NCBI GenBank assembly: GCA_938004025.1
Contig: CALKXC010000427.1
Span: 1-5,999, forward strand
DNA from: an uncultured Leucothrix sp.
Lineage (GTDB): Bacteria > Pseudomonadota > Gammaproteobacteria > Thiotrichales > Thiotrichaceae
Reading direction: 5' to 3'
DNA: 5,999 nt
How positions within the stretch are numbered: the first letter of the stretch is position 1; every line of letters begins with the position of its first letter. Made by a program: the position numbers and the translations under genes. The notes below the pieces were generated by a model, which did no database searches, was not told the origin of the DNA, and saw only the letters and a list, made by a program, of their open reading frames with translations. This document shows, in pieces, positions 1-5,999 of this stretch.

Positions 1-1
1 T

Positions 2-448
2 TGGGTGGATGATTTTTCTTGTTTGCTCAGTGTCAATAACCCAATTGCTGCGGACTTTACCTTAGAAACCTACTTAGAAGCAGCACATATCTGGGTGAGT
101 AAAACCGGTATGGGCGTTGGCGTGGGAATGAATCCTTTGGATGTGCAACATCTTGGCTGGGTGGATGAGGCATTGCGCAGTATCGACAAGCAGCGTCATA
201 TCGCAATTTTTACGCGCCATTACCAAGCAGCGATGCTATTAGCAGAGCAAAATGATTTGATCGTAACACTGCCTTCCAAAGCAGCCGAGTTACAGCGCGA
301 CAACCCTCGGGTGGTGATCAAGAAACCACCTTTTGAGATTCCGCCGCTTGATTTAACCATGGCATGGAGCGCGCTACTGCAACACAACCCAGCACACCAA
401 TGGATGCGCCGGTTTATTGTCGACGTCGCCCGAAGCCTATCTACTTAA
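2..448 (+). CDS. LysR-type transcriptional regulator, C-terminal part (5' end outside window)
   Basis: The reading frame is open from the left edge (base 1 belongs to the preceding codon) and ends at TAA 446-448, giving 148 visible residues. A GTG at position 5 could be read as a start, but no upstream stop is seen and the protein begins in mid-domain, so this is a truncated view of a roughly 300-residue gene. What is visible fits the second half of a LysR effector-binding domain: the stretch FTLETYLEAAHIWVS, then the hinge-like segment around IAIFTRHYQAAMLLAEQND and DLIVTLPSKAAE, and the closing segment with HNPAHQWMRRF, which is the usual LysR end pattern (H.PAH.W.R). The pattern resembles the NodD/LinR-like branch. 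Such proteins bind a small-molecule co-inducer and control a nearby gene or operon; the helix-turn-helix and any divergent target lie outside the window. It converges on the gene at 473-880. Family assignment is firm, ligand and targets unknown. Confidence 0.85.
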   Translation, partial: WVDDFSCLLSVNNPIAADFTLETYLEAAHIWVSKTGMGVGVGMNPLDVQHLGWVDEALRSIDKQRHIAIFTRHYQAAMLLAEQNDLIVTLPSKAAELQRDNPRVVIKKPPFEIPPLDLTMAWSALLQHNPAHQWMRRFIVDVARSLST

Positions 449-467
449 AACCGAAAACATCAACGAT

Positions 468-485
468 GGTGATCAATGGATCATC
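468..485. terminator. Possible hairpin between convergent genes (weak terminator candidate)
   Basis: GGTGATC (468-474) and GATCATC (479-485) can pair as a 7-bp stem with one G-U wobble around the loop AATG. It lies 20 bases after the LysR stop and overlaps the stop codon of the minus-strand gene. There is no run of T directly after the stem on the plus strand; on the minus strand only a broken T-rich stretch follows (complement of 447-458). It could end transcription of one or both genes, but the stem is short and the call is tentative. Confidence 0.25.
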
Positions 486-880
486 GAAGATGACTCTGGC
501 TGACTAACATCAAGCAGCCTAAAATCATTCAGGGCTTTAATCATTACGGCGTAACCTTGTCCTTCGAGTTCAAGTGATAGCTGCTCAAGTTCTTCCAAGG
601 AAAGTGGGAAATTCCTTGTCGGCTCAACTCTCGTGTCACCCGTACAAAAGAAACGTAGATAGGGGCACTCTGACCACCGTTCGATGACCTCTTCGGTGGA
701 TAAATCATAAAATGATTTAAGGTAAATAGAGCCTGAAACTAAGCGCCATTGCTCCTGATGCTGATGGTGTAAAAGCCCAGTAATTTCATCTTCCAGTAAT
801 CTCCAATCGATTGCTCCAGACAATCTATAGAAACGATGGTTTTTATCCAACATACGTCCCCCAATATAAAGTTTTTGCAT
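473..880 (-). CDS. Stand-alone IS5-type transposase N-terminal (DUF772-like) domain protein
   Basis: A complete 135-residue frame, ATG at 880 and TGA at 473-475. Residues 17-80 match the pattern of the N-terminal domain of IS5-family transposases (Pfam DUF772, from memory): the lead-in FYRLSGAIDW (17-26), then WRLVSGSIYLKSFYDLSTEE (45-64), then VIERWSECPYLRFFC (65-79). In full transposases this domain precedes a DDE catalytic domain of about 200 residues. Here the protein ends after a short tail (about 91-135) that is acidic and leucine-rich at first, and no catalytic part follows in the 24 bases to the LysR gene or in other frames. It therefore cannot transpose by itself. It is either the remains of an insertion sequence or a domesticated small protein; the unbroken frame and proper start favour a kept gene. 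AAAGGG lies 5 bases before the ATG; a second start at Met10 (851-853) has GGGGGA 3 bases before it. No terminal inverted repeats or target duplications were seen. Function unknown. Confidence 0.7.
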   Translation of the reverse strand: MQKLYIGGRMLDKNHRFYRLSGAIDWRLLEDEITGLLHHQHQEQWRLVSGSIYLKSFYDLSTEEVIERWSECPYLRFFCTGDTRVEPTRNFPLSLEELEQLSLELEGQGYAVMIKALNDFRLLDVSQPESSSMIH

Positions 881-954
881 ACAGGCCCTTTATTTAGTTA
901 ATTATTCAGCCCATATTGCCTACATTTAAATCACTTAAGACCCAACTTTTAACA

Positions 955-1013
955 TATAATTAAATTTCTGATATTCTTTCCTAATGACTGCTATCCCAGC
1001 TATCTCTTTTAAT
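955..1013 (+). promoter_or_regulatory. Candidate promoter signals for the kinase-regulator operon
   Basis: Two candidates are visible. TATAAT at 955-960 is a perfect sigma-70 -10 hexamer but has no recognisable -35 at 16-18 bases upstream. ATGACT (984-989, 4 of 6 to TTGACA) and TTTAAT (1008-1013, 5 of 6 to TATAAT) are spaced 18 bases apart. Either would give a leader of roughly 60-115 bases that includes the inverted repeat at 1038-1056. In AT-rich DNA such matches arise easily, so neither is secure. Confidence 0.25.
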
Positions 1014-1037
1014 ACGCTGCAAAACAGGTCGAGATTA

Positions 1038-1056
1038 ACAAGCGACATAAGCTTGT
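1038..1056. repeat. Short perfect inverted repeat upstream of the sensor kinase gene
   Basis: ACAAGC (1038-1043) and GCTTGT (1051-1056) are perfect complements separated by the 7 bases GACATAA. The centre lies about 36 bases before the kinase ATG. It may be an operator half-site pair for a dimeric regulator or a small leader hairpin. A 6-bp repeat is short enough to be chance, and AraC-type proteins such as the one encoded downstream more often use direct repeats. Confidence 0.35.
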
Positions 1057-1082
1057 CCTTTTAGTGGTTACTTTTAACTTAA

Positions 1083-4000
1083 ATGATCTTCCATACGAGT
1101 AAAACCATGATAGACGACAGTTTTTTGTCTAAATGCTTCAGAGGTGACAAATTTCAGAAGTTAATCGTTTTATTTATAGTTTCGTTATTTTTATGCTCGC
1201 CTGCTCAGGGAGAATCCCTTCGATTTAGGGTAATCAACTCACAAGACGGCCTACCCCAAAATTCTATTAGGGCCATCGCTCAAGACCAAAATGGCTTGAT
1301 GTGGTTTGCAACCGAAGATGGGATCGCTCGTTATGATGGGCAAAACCTTAAAACTTATCGTTACGACCCTGGCGTCAAATTCCCACTCAAGGAAAATGTT
1401 GCCAACCGTTTAATGCCTGTGGGACAGCAGCTTTGGATTGGCACCCAAGGGGAAGGCGGAGTGGCTGTCTTAGATCAGGCCAAGCAGGCATTCTTCCCAA
1501 TTAAAGATATTCCAAAAGCACCCAAAGAATTAACCTTAGGCAATGTCGTTTTCTCCTTATACCAAAAAACAAAAAATGAAATATTGGTAGGCTCAGAAAA
1601 CGGAGTCTTCAGTGTTTCCAAAGATAGCCTAACGGTAACCAAGCAGTTAGTTTCTAAGAGCCAGCTTAAAAATACTCGCAACATTTCAGCTATCTGGGAA
1701 GATGCAAAAGATAACCTTTGGATCGCATCAACTGACGGCAAACTGGCGTATCAAACCCCGCAAGGCGAGCTCACTCATATTGCCAATGACGTGAATGGTT
1801 TTTTTCGGCATAGGCGTATTCCTTCACTAGGTGATGTACTGGTATCCGGTCTTGGTTTGGTAAAAGTCGACTATGAAAGAAAGCGCCTTGTACCGCTGTT
1901 CAAAGAGAGCTTTCTCAACAATATAAAAGTCAGAGACATCGTACAAGCACCAGACGGCAACATTTGGATCGCTACCCGCAGTGGGTTGTTCCGATATAAC
2001 CCTGCCCAGGATATTGCTTTTCTTGCAGAAAAGAACTCTGAAGATGAAAACTCGCTGCCCACAAATGAGCTTAGTGCGCTGCACATTAGTGACGAAGGGA
2101 TTTTGTGGATTGGAACCTCTGATAAAGGCGTGCTGTACACCAACATCAAAGGCTTTGGTTTTACCTCGTACTCAGCCAATAATTTAAAAATTGTTTACCC
2201 CAAACAAGCGAATCCAGACAAACAAAACAGCTTCAAGAACAATATGATCTGGAGCATCTTCAGGGATAGCCGCGACACGTTGTGGATAGGCCACTCAGAG
2301 GGGTTAAGCCGCCAAGATGGCAACGAGGAGACTTATACTAACCTCACTCAGCTTGGCAGTATTGCGAATGGGTTTGACATCAGGGAATCTTGGATGATGT
2401 CCACCGCGGAGGCGGGCGGCTACCTTTGGTTTGGGACTTGGGGTGATGGGCTGCTTCGCTATGATCCGAACAGCGAGGCAGTCGTGGTTTATTCCCACAA
2501 GGTGGCTGATGCTAGCTACCAGCTCAGTGGAAGTGTTATCCGCCTATTACTGTTCGATAAGAAAAGAAATGTCCTCTGGGTAGGCACCCATTACAACAGC
2601 CTCAATCGCATTGACTTATCGACTGGCAAGATTACAAAATTCTTAACGGATCCAAACGATAATCAGTCTTTCCCGCATCACCGAGTTAGAGCGCTTTACT
2701 TAGATAAACAGAACCGCCTTTGGGTTGGCTCTGGTAATGGGATGGCGTTATTTGATGATGCGACTCAACGCTTCAAACGCGTAAAAAAATACTCTGACGA
2801 TGAAGCCACGACCGACATTCGAGGTATTTTCCAAACCGATGAAAATACCATTTGGTCTAGCTCAGGCTATGGCCTAAATCGTATTGATATCAACTCGCTG
2901 CAAGTCGAAAAAAAGTACTTGGAAAAGGATGGTCTTACCCGCTCAAGTATCTACGGCATTATTAATGACGAACAGGGTAATTTCTGGATGCCGACCATAC
3001 GCGGACTCACTCAGTTCAACCCTAAACTGCAAACATTTAAACGCTTTTTCTTGGGGCACAATCTGCAATCTAATGAGTTCAACTTTAATGCCTCGTTTAA
3101 AGAAAAAGATGGCTCTATAATCGTCGGCGGCGTTGGAGGCATTACGCGTTTCAATCCATCTGAAGTTCAAACAAATGTGTCGAACTACAAACCGGTTTTG
3201 CTAGGCGTAAAAAGTGTTGATAACAATCTACAGGAACAGCAGGTTCTGGGGATTACCACCCAAACACTGGCCGGCGAAAACAGTTTTTCTTTAGCCTCTA
3301 ACCAACGCTCCATCATCATCGACTTCACAATACCGGAATATATCTTTGCTGAAGACCTCAAGTACGAATATCACCTTCAGAGCTCCAAAGACAGGTGGCT
3401 TCCGGCAACACCGCGTGATACTCCCATAAGGTATACCAATCTAAAGGCGGGTAAACACACCTTTCAAGTACGCAAAGTGAGTATGGATCCTGAGCAATTT
3501 GAACCGCTAACGATCAACTTTACGATTGATAAATATTATTGGGAAGAATATTGGTTTTTGGCGCTCATGCTAGCAACACTGGCCTTAGCCAGCTTCTATG
3601 TGCTCCGCTTGTTTTCAGCTTACAAAATAGAAAAACAAATCTCTCAGGAGCGTTCTCAGCTGTACAGCATGGTTGTGCATGACTTAGGGCCTGCTTTAAA
3701 CAGAAGTAGCGGTGACCTTAAGACGCTGAAAAGCTTCCGCAGTGACCAACCACCCGAGTTTATGGCACTAGTGAAAGATCTTGAATCAGACAATCAATAC
3801 TCCCTATCATTCATTAACCAATTGCGATCGCTGAGCACCGTTGAAGGTTTTAACGAAAAGAATAAAAACTCGTTTTTGTTGGAAGATATTGTAGATGAAT
3901 CAATTAATAGTTTTAGAGAACAAAAGAATAGGATTGAAGTTAAGAATATCCCTGACTGTACTGTTCTTGCCTACGAAAACAGTATCGAATTCATTATCAA

Positions 4001-4313
4001 AAATTTGATTTCAAACGCACTTCAATACTCCGAACCGGACACCTCAGTTAGCGTTGAAATTGCTCAGATTGATGATAAATCCATAATAATCACCGTTGCA
4101 GATAAGGGAGTGGGCATTAGCGAAACATTCAAAAAGAGTGTGTTCAAACCCTATGAACGTGGTGATTACTACAAGACAGAAGGCTTAGGCATTGGTTTAA
4201 CCTTAATTAAGAGCATTACTCAACGGTATCAGGGCGATATCACGATTCGAAACAACCAGCCCCAAGGAACCATCATGCAAGTGACATTACGAGGGGTGGT
4301 CGTTGCAGAATAA
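1083..4313 (+). CDS. Double-propeller (HTCS-like) membrane sensor histidine kinase
   Basis: A 1076-residue sensor kinase that should detect a periplasmic signal and phosphorylate the regulator encoded next. In order: a signal peptide with hydrophobic core about 27-39 and likely cleavage after Ala41-Gln42-Gly43; fourteen propeller strands of the type LWIGT..GL.R.D, with the Trp or its equivalent at 74, 118, 168, 213, 253, 295, 342, then 401, 449, 499, 547, 591, 635 and 680, which fits two seven-bladed propellers; a Y_Y_Y-type beta domain about 743-818; one transmembrane helix about 823-843; a HisKA-like helix pair with His866 in VVHDLGPAL; and a HATPase domain with N-box Asn978, G1 box DKGVGIS (1007-1013) and G2 box GLGIGL (1034-1039), so ATP binding looks intact. 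There is no receiver or output domain, unlike one-piece HTCS proteins. The start is uncertain: ATG 1083 has no clear ribosome site and leaves a long N-region before the signal core; Met9 (1107) is an alternative. The gene ends in tandem stops TAA TAG and overlaps the regulator gene by 11 bases. Ligand unknown. Confidence 0.93.
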   Translation: MIFHTSKTMIDDSFLSKCFRGDKFQKLIVLFIVSLFLCSPAQGESLRFRVINSQDGLPQNSIRAIAQDQNGLMWFATEDGIARYDGQNLKTYRYDPGVKFPLKENVANRLMPVGQQLWIGTQGEGGVAVLDQAKQAFFPIKDIPKAPKELTLGNVVFSLYQKTKNEILVGSENGVFSVSKDSLTVTKQLVSKSQLKNTRNISAIWEDAKDNLWIASTDGKLAYQTPQGELTHIANDVNGFFRHRRIPSLGDVLVSGLGLVKVDYERKRLVPLFKESFLNNIKVRDIVQAPDGNIWIATRSGLFRYNPAQDIAFLAEKNSEDENSLPTNELSALHISDEGILWIGTSDKGVLYTNIKGFGFTSYSANNLKIVYPKQANPDKQNSFKNNMIWSIFRDSRDTLWIGHSEGLSRQDGNEETYTNLTQLGSIANGFDIRESWMMSTAEAGGYLWFGTWGDGLLRYDPNSEAVVVYSHKVADASYQLSGSVIRLLLFDKKRNVLWVGTHYNSLNRIDLSTGKITKFLTDPNDNQSFPHHRVRALYLDKQNRLWVGSGNGMALFDDATQRFKRVKKYSDDEATTDIRGIFQTDENTIWSSSGYGLNRIDINSLQVEKKYLEKDGLTRSSIYGIINDEQGNFWMPTIRGLTQFNPKLQTFKRFFLGHNLQSNEFNFNASFKEKDGSIIVGGVGGITRFNPSEVQTNVSNYKPVLLGVKSVDNNLQEQQVLGITTQTLAGENSFSLASNQRSIIIDFTIPEYIFAEDLKYEYHLQSSKDRWLPATPRDTPIRYTNLKAGKHTFQVRKVSMDPEQFEPLTINFTIDKYYWEEYWFLALMLATLALASFYVLRLFSAYKIEKQISQERSQLYSMVVHDLGPALNRSSGDLKTLKSFRSDQPPEFMALVKDLESDNQYSLSFINQLRSLSTVEGFNEKNKNSFLLEDIVDESINSFREQKNRIEVKNIPDCTVLAYENSIEFIIKNLISNALQYSEPDTSVSVEIAQIDDKSIIITVADKGVGISETFKKSVFKPYERGDYYKTEGLGIGLTLIKSITQRYQGDITIRNNQPQGTIMQVTLRGVVVAE
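4291..4305 (+). promoter_or_regulatory. Ribosome binding site and TTG start of the response regulator
   Basis: GAGGGG at 4291-4296 lies inside the last codons of the kinase gene, 6 bases before TTG 4303-4305. No ATG or GTG in the regulator frame lies close enough to be used: the next in-frame start-like codon, TTG at 4324, would cut into the first strand of the receiver domain. The site therefore supports TTG 4303 as start and implies that translation of the regulator is coupled to that of the kinase. Confidence 0.7.
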
Positions 4314-5079
4314 TAGATACCAATTGCTCATTGTCGACGACGATGAGCTGCAGTTAAAAAAATACACCGCTTTGTTTAAGGAGGATTTTGACTGCTTCAC
4401 AGCAGTTAGCGGTGAGATTGCGCTTGAGATCTTTGCACAGGAAAAGCCGCATGCCATCCTTTGTGACGTTAAAATGCCTGGAGGGATGTCAGGCTTCGAC
4501 TTGTGCCAAAAGATCAAGTCTGTGTCACCTCAAACCCTCATTATCCTTGTCTCGTCTTATAATAATTCGGCATCGCGGATTGCGGGTTACGAGTCACGTG
4601 CTGATGAATATCTCAATAAGATGACCAGTGATAAAGAGATCTATCTGAAAGTTCGAAATCTTGTTTATACCCAACAACGTGCCCCTGCCTACTTCCCTGA
4701 CACATCAATCGAGCCTGTCGTAGTCAGTTCCTTTGAGGACGATGTGACAGCGATTATTTGTGATCATTATGAAACGCCGTTGCATTTGCGAACTGCGGCA
4801 AAAATAGATTTAGAGACTGTCGCAAAAAAACTCAATAAGAGCAGCCGAACCTTGCAAAGAGATTTCGCACGAGAAATCAGCTCTACTTTTCGAGACTTTC
4901 ACAATCAAATTCGAATCGGGATAGCAGCTAAGCTACTTATTAATAGTCATAAGTCTATCAGTGAGATTTCAGAGACGTTGTGCTTTTCTACTCCTTCAGT
5001 CTTCAGTCAACAATTCAAACTAGCTTATGGAATGACGCCTAGTAAATACCGGCACAATTACCTAGATGAAAAAGCGTAA
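4303..5079 (+). CDS. Response regulator: receiver domain plus AraC-type DNA-binding domain
   Basis: A 258-residue regulator that should receive phosphate from the kinase encoded just upstream and act at promoters in the cytoplasm. Receiver domain about 6-120: first strand YQLLIVDDDE with the acidic pair Asp12/Asp13, phospho-acceptor Asp55 in LCDVKMPGGMSGFDL, switch Ser84 after the fourth strand (LIILVSSY), and conserved Lys106 in EYLNKM; the usual Pro after this Lys is Met107. After a linker of about 40 residues comes an AraC-family domain with two helix-turn-helix units: first around LETVAKKLNKSSRTLQRDF, second around ISEISETLCFSTPSVFSQQF, closing with the family signature GMTPSKYR near the C-terminus. 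The gene begins at TTG, overlaps the kinase by 11 bases in the +1 frame, and so belongs to the same operon. There is no effector-binding domain of the classical AraC type; control is expected through phosphorylation. Target genes are not visible; self-regulation of the operon is possible but unproven. Domain calls are firm. Confidence 0.93.
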   Translation: MQNNRYQLLIVDDDELQLKKYTALFKEDFDCFTAVSGEIALEIFAQEKPHAILCDVKMPGGMSGFDLCQKIKSVSPQTLIILVSSYNNSASRIAGYESRADEYLNKMTSDKEIYLKVRNLVYTQQRAPAYFPDTSIEPVVVSSFEDDVTAIICDHYETPLHLRTAAKIDLETVAKKLNKSSRTLQRDFAREISSTFRDFHNQIRIGIAAKLLINSHKSISEISETLCFSTPSVFSQQFKLAYGMTPSKYRHNYLDEKA

Positions 5080-5093
5080 TTTCACGCCCACCT

Positions 5094-5999
5094 TTAAATC
5101 TGACAATGGTTAATCAAGCGCTGCATAAATCCATCGCACTCAACGAGCTGCTGGCGATGAATAAATTCATTCGGCTTGTGCGCTTGTTCAATACTGCCGG
5201 GGCCACAGACCACACAGTTCATATCTAAGTGCTCTTGGAACAATCCCCCTTCGGTTCCAAAACTGACTTTTTCACCACTGCAAGCGTGTTTAGTCAACGA
5301 GGAGACTAACTCGACACATTCAGAATCTTCATGGGTATGCATACCGGGGTAAGCCGATAGCGTTGTAAAACTAATATCACTTTCGTCATTTACTGCGCGC
5401 ATTTCTGGAAGGACTTCTTGATAAGCATAGTCAGTAATATCTTTAAGCATGGCTTCCACATCATGCTGTGGCAGATGGCGTATTTCAAACACAAACTCGC
5501 AGGTTCTCGGCACGATATTAATCACCGTACCACCACTAATGACACCGGTTTGAAACGTCGAATGATCAACTGAATACCCAGAATCAGTCTGGCCTCGCTC
5601 AACCAATTTTTGATTCATGCGTTGGATAAAAAGGATAAGCTTTGCAGCATGCTCAATCGCATTTACACCGTCATCTAGATACGCGGAGTGACAGGAGAAA
5701 CCGGTAAATTCAACTCGAAAAGTTCGCTTACCTTTATGGCCAACAATACTCTGCATGAGGGTCGGCTCACCAATCACACCCAGTTTTGGTTTTACTTCCA
5801 TCAGCTTGAGCTTTTCCACCATGTCTCTAGCGCCCACACAGCCAATTTCTTCATCGTACGAAAACGCTAAATGAAGCGGAGTCTGTAAGCGATTGCTCAC
5901 CATATTCGGTACTGCGGCTAAGCTTGCAGCGATAAAGCCTTTCATATCACTGCTGCCGCGACCATAAAGAATGCCGTCACGGTCGGTGATTTTATACGG
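5094..5999 (-). CDS. argE: ArgE-type acetylornithine deacetylase, M20 metallopeptidase family (5' end outside window)
   Basis: The frame is open from the right edge and ends at TAA 5094-5096, giving 301 visible residues of a family that is about 380 long. The internal ATG at 5945 is not the start: the codons before it encode LYGRGSSDMKG, a core M20 motif. Visible di-zinc site residues, numbered from the window edge, are the bridging Asp18 (GRGSSDMKG), Glu50-Glu51 (SYDEEIG; catalytic base and ligand), Glu78 (VIGEPT) and His274 (QAHKPNE). The first His/Asp pair lies outside. The lid/dimer domain carries CHSAYLDDGVNAIEHA. The patterns GGTVINIVPRTCEF and CGPGSIEQAHKPNEF fit the ArgE branch common in alpha- and some gammaproteobacteria better than the E. 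coli ArgE branch. The expected reaction is hydrolysis of N-acetyl-ornithine to ornithine and acetate in the cytoplasm. Because M20 enzymes vary in acyl-amino-acid substrate and this may be a second copy beside an arginine-cluster argE, the exact substrate is less certain. It converges on the regulator gene with a 14-base gap. Confidence 0.85.
   Translation of the reverse strand, partial: PYKITDRDGILYGRGSSDMKGFIAASLAAVPNMVSNRLQTPLHLAFSYDEEIGCVGARDMVEKLKLMEVKPKLGVIGEPTLMQSIVGHKGKRTFRVEFTGFSCHSAYLDDGVNAIEHAAKLILFIQRMNQKLVERGQTDSGYSVDHSTFQTGVISGGTVINIVPRTCEFVFEIRHLPQHDVEAMLKDITDYAYQEVLPEMRAVNDESDISFTTLSAYPGMHTHEDSECVELVSSLTKHACSGEKVSFGTEGGLFQEHLDMNCVVCGPGSIEQAHKPNEFIHRQQLVECDGFMQRLINHCQI

Larger units (their letters stand above)
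881..1082. other. Divergent AT-rich intergenic region
   Basis: This 202-base stretch separates the start of the minus-strand DUF772-like gene from the start of the plus-strand sensor kinase, so it should hold promoters for both. It is clearly more AT-rich than the genes. I see no open frame, tRNA or riboswitch-like fold. It holds a TATAAT hexamer (955-960), a weak -35/-10 pair (984-1013) and a perfect 6-bp inverted repeat (1038-1056). The 9-mer ACTTTTAAC occurs twice, at 945-953 and 1070-1078; in such AT-rich DNA this may be chance. I could not find a convincing promoter for the minus-strand gene. Confidence 0.6.

Noticed and set aside
473..880. Complete insertion sequence
   Set aside because: There is no catalytic domain, and no terminal inverted repeats or target-site duplications were found around the gene.
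1475..3170. Several frames of 60-100 codons on both strands inside the kinase gene
   Set aside because: They overlap a strongly supported coding sequence, resemble no known family and lack ribosome sites; they are shadows of the real gene.
3824..3831. GCGATCGC octamer (a repeat abundant in cyanobacteria)
   Set aside because: It was noticed as one copy inside the kinase coding sequence and is explained by chance.
4303..4316. Programmed +1 frameshift fusing kinase and regulator
   Set aside because: No slippery or RF2-like signal is seen, the kinase frame has two stops in a row, and the regulator has its own ribosome site.
5074..5087. GCGT-N6-ACGC inverted repeat at the end of the regulator gene as a terminator
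   Set aside because: The stem is only 4 bp and no T-run follows on either strand.
5094..5945. ATG at 5945 as the true start of the deacetylase
   Set aside because: The frame continues to the window edge and the upstream codons encode the conserved GRGSSD part of the M20 metal-binding motif.

Overview
The window looks like chromosomal DNA of a marine gammaproteobacterium, most likely Vibrionaceae (Vibrio or a close relative). This rests on the moderate, slightly AT-leaning composition, the protein style, and a combination often met in that group: LysR regulator, M20 deacetylase and a periplasmic-propeller sensor kinase. The genus is an inference and was not tested by any search.

Layout from left to right. 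(1) Positions 2-448, plus strand: the C-terminal half of a LysR-type regulator whose DNA-binding domain lies off the left edge. (2) 473-880, minus strand: a 135-residue protein made almost only of the N-terminal (DUF772-like) domain of IS5-type transposases, with no catalytic part. It converges on the LysR gene across a 24-base gap. (3) 881-1082: a divergent AT-rich intergenic region holding the control signals for genes on both sides, including a -10-like hexamer and a small perfect inverted repeat. (4) 1083-4313, plus: a 1076-residue membrane sensor histidine kinase with signal peptide, fourteen propeller blades, a Y_Y_Y-type domain, one transmembrane helix, and a HisKA/HATPase kinase core. 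(5) 4303-5079, plus: its partner response regulator, a receiver domain joined to an AraC-type DNA-binding domain, starting at TTG inside the end of the kinase gene. (6) 5094-5999, minus: the C-terminal three quarters of an ArgE-type acetylornithine deacetylase (M20 family), running off the right edge and converging on the regulator gene across only 14 bases.

The centre of interest is the kinase-regulator pair. Together the two proteins contain every module of the one-protein hybrid two-component systems (HTCS) known from Bacteroides polysaccharide-use loci, in the same order, but divided between two overlapping genes. The expected signal path is: a periplasmic ligand binds the double propeller, the Y_Y_Y domain and single membrane helix carry the signal inward, His866 is phosphorylated, phosphate passes to Asp55 of the regulator, and the AraC domain acts on target promoters. 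Neither ligand nor targets can be read from this window: there is no sugar-use operon here, and the only enzyme gene is the convergent deacetylase. The kinase H-box is also unusual, with proline where many HisKA kinases carry the Thr/Asn needed for phosphatase activity. The second point of interest is the stand-alone transposase N-domain gene, which may be a relic or a domesticated DNA-binding protein. I do not see a clearly new kind of system in this window.
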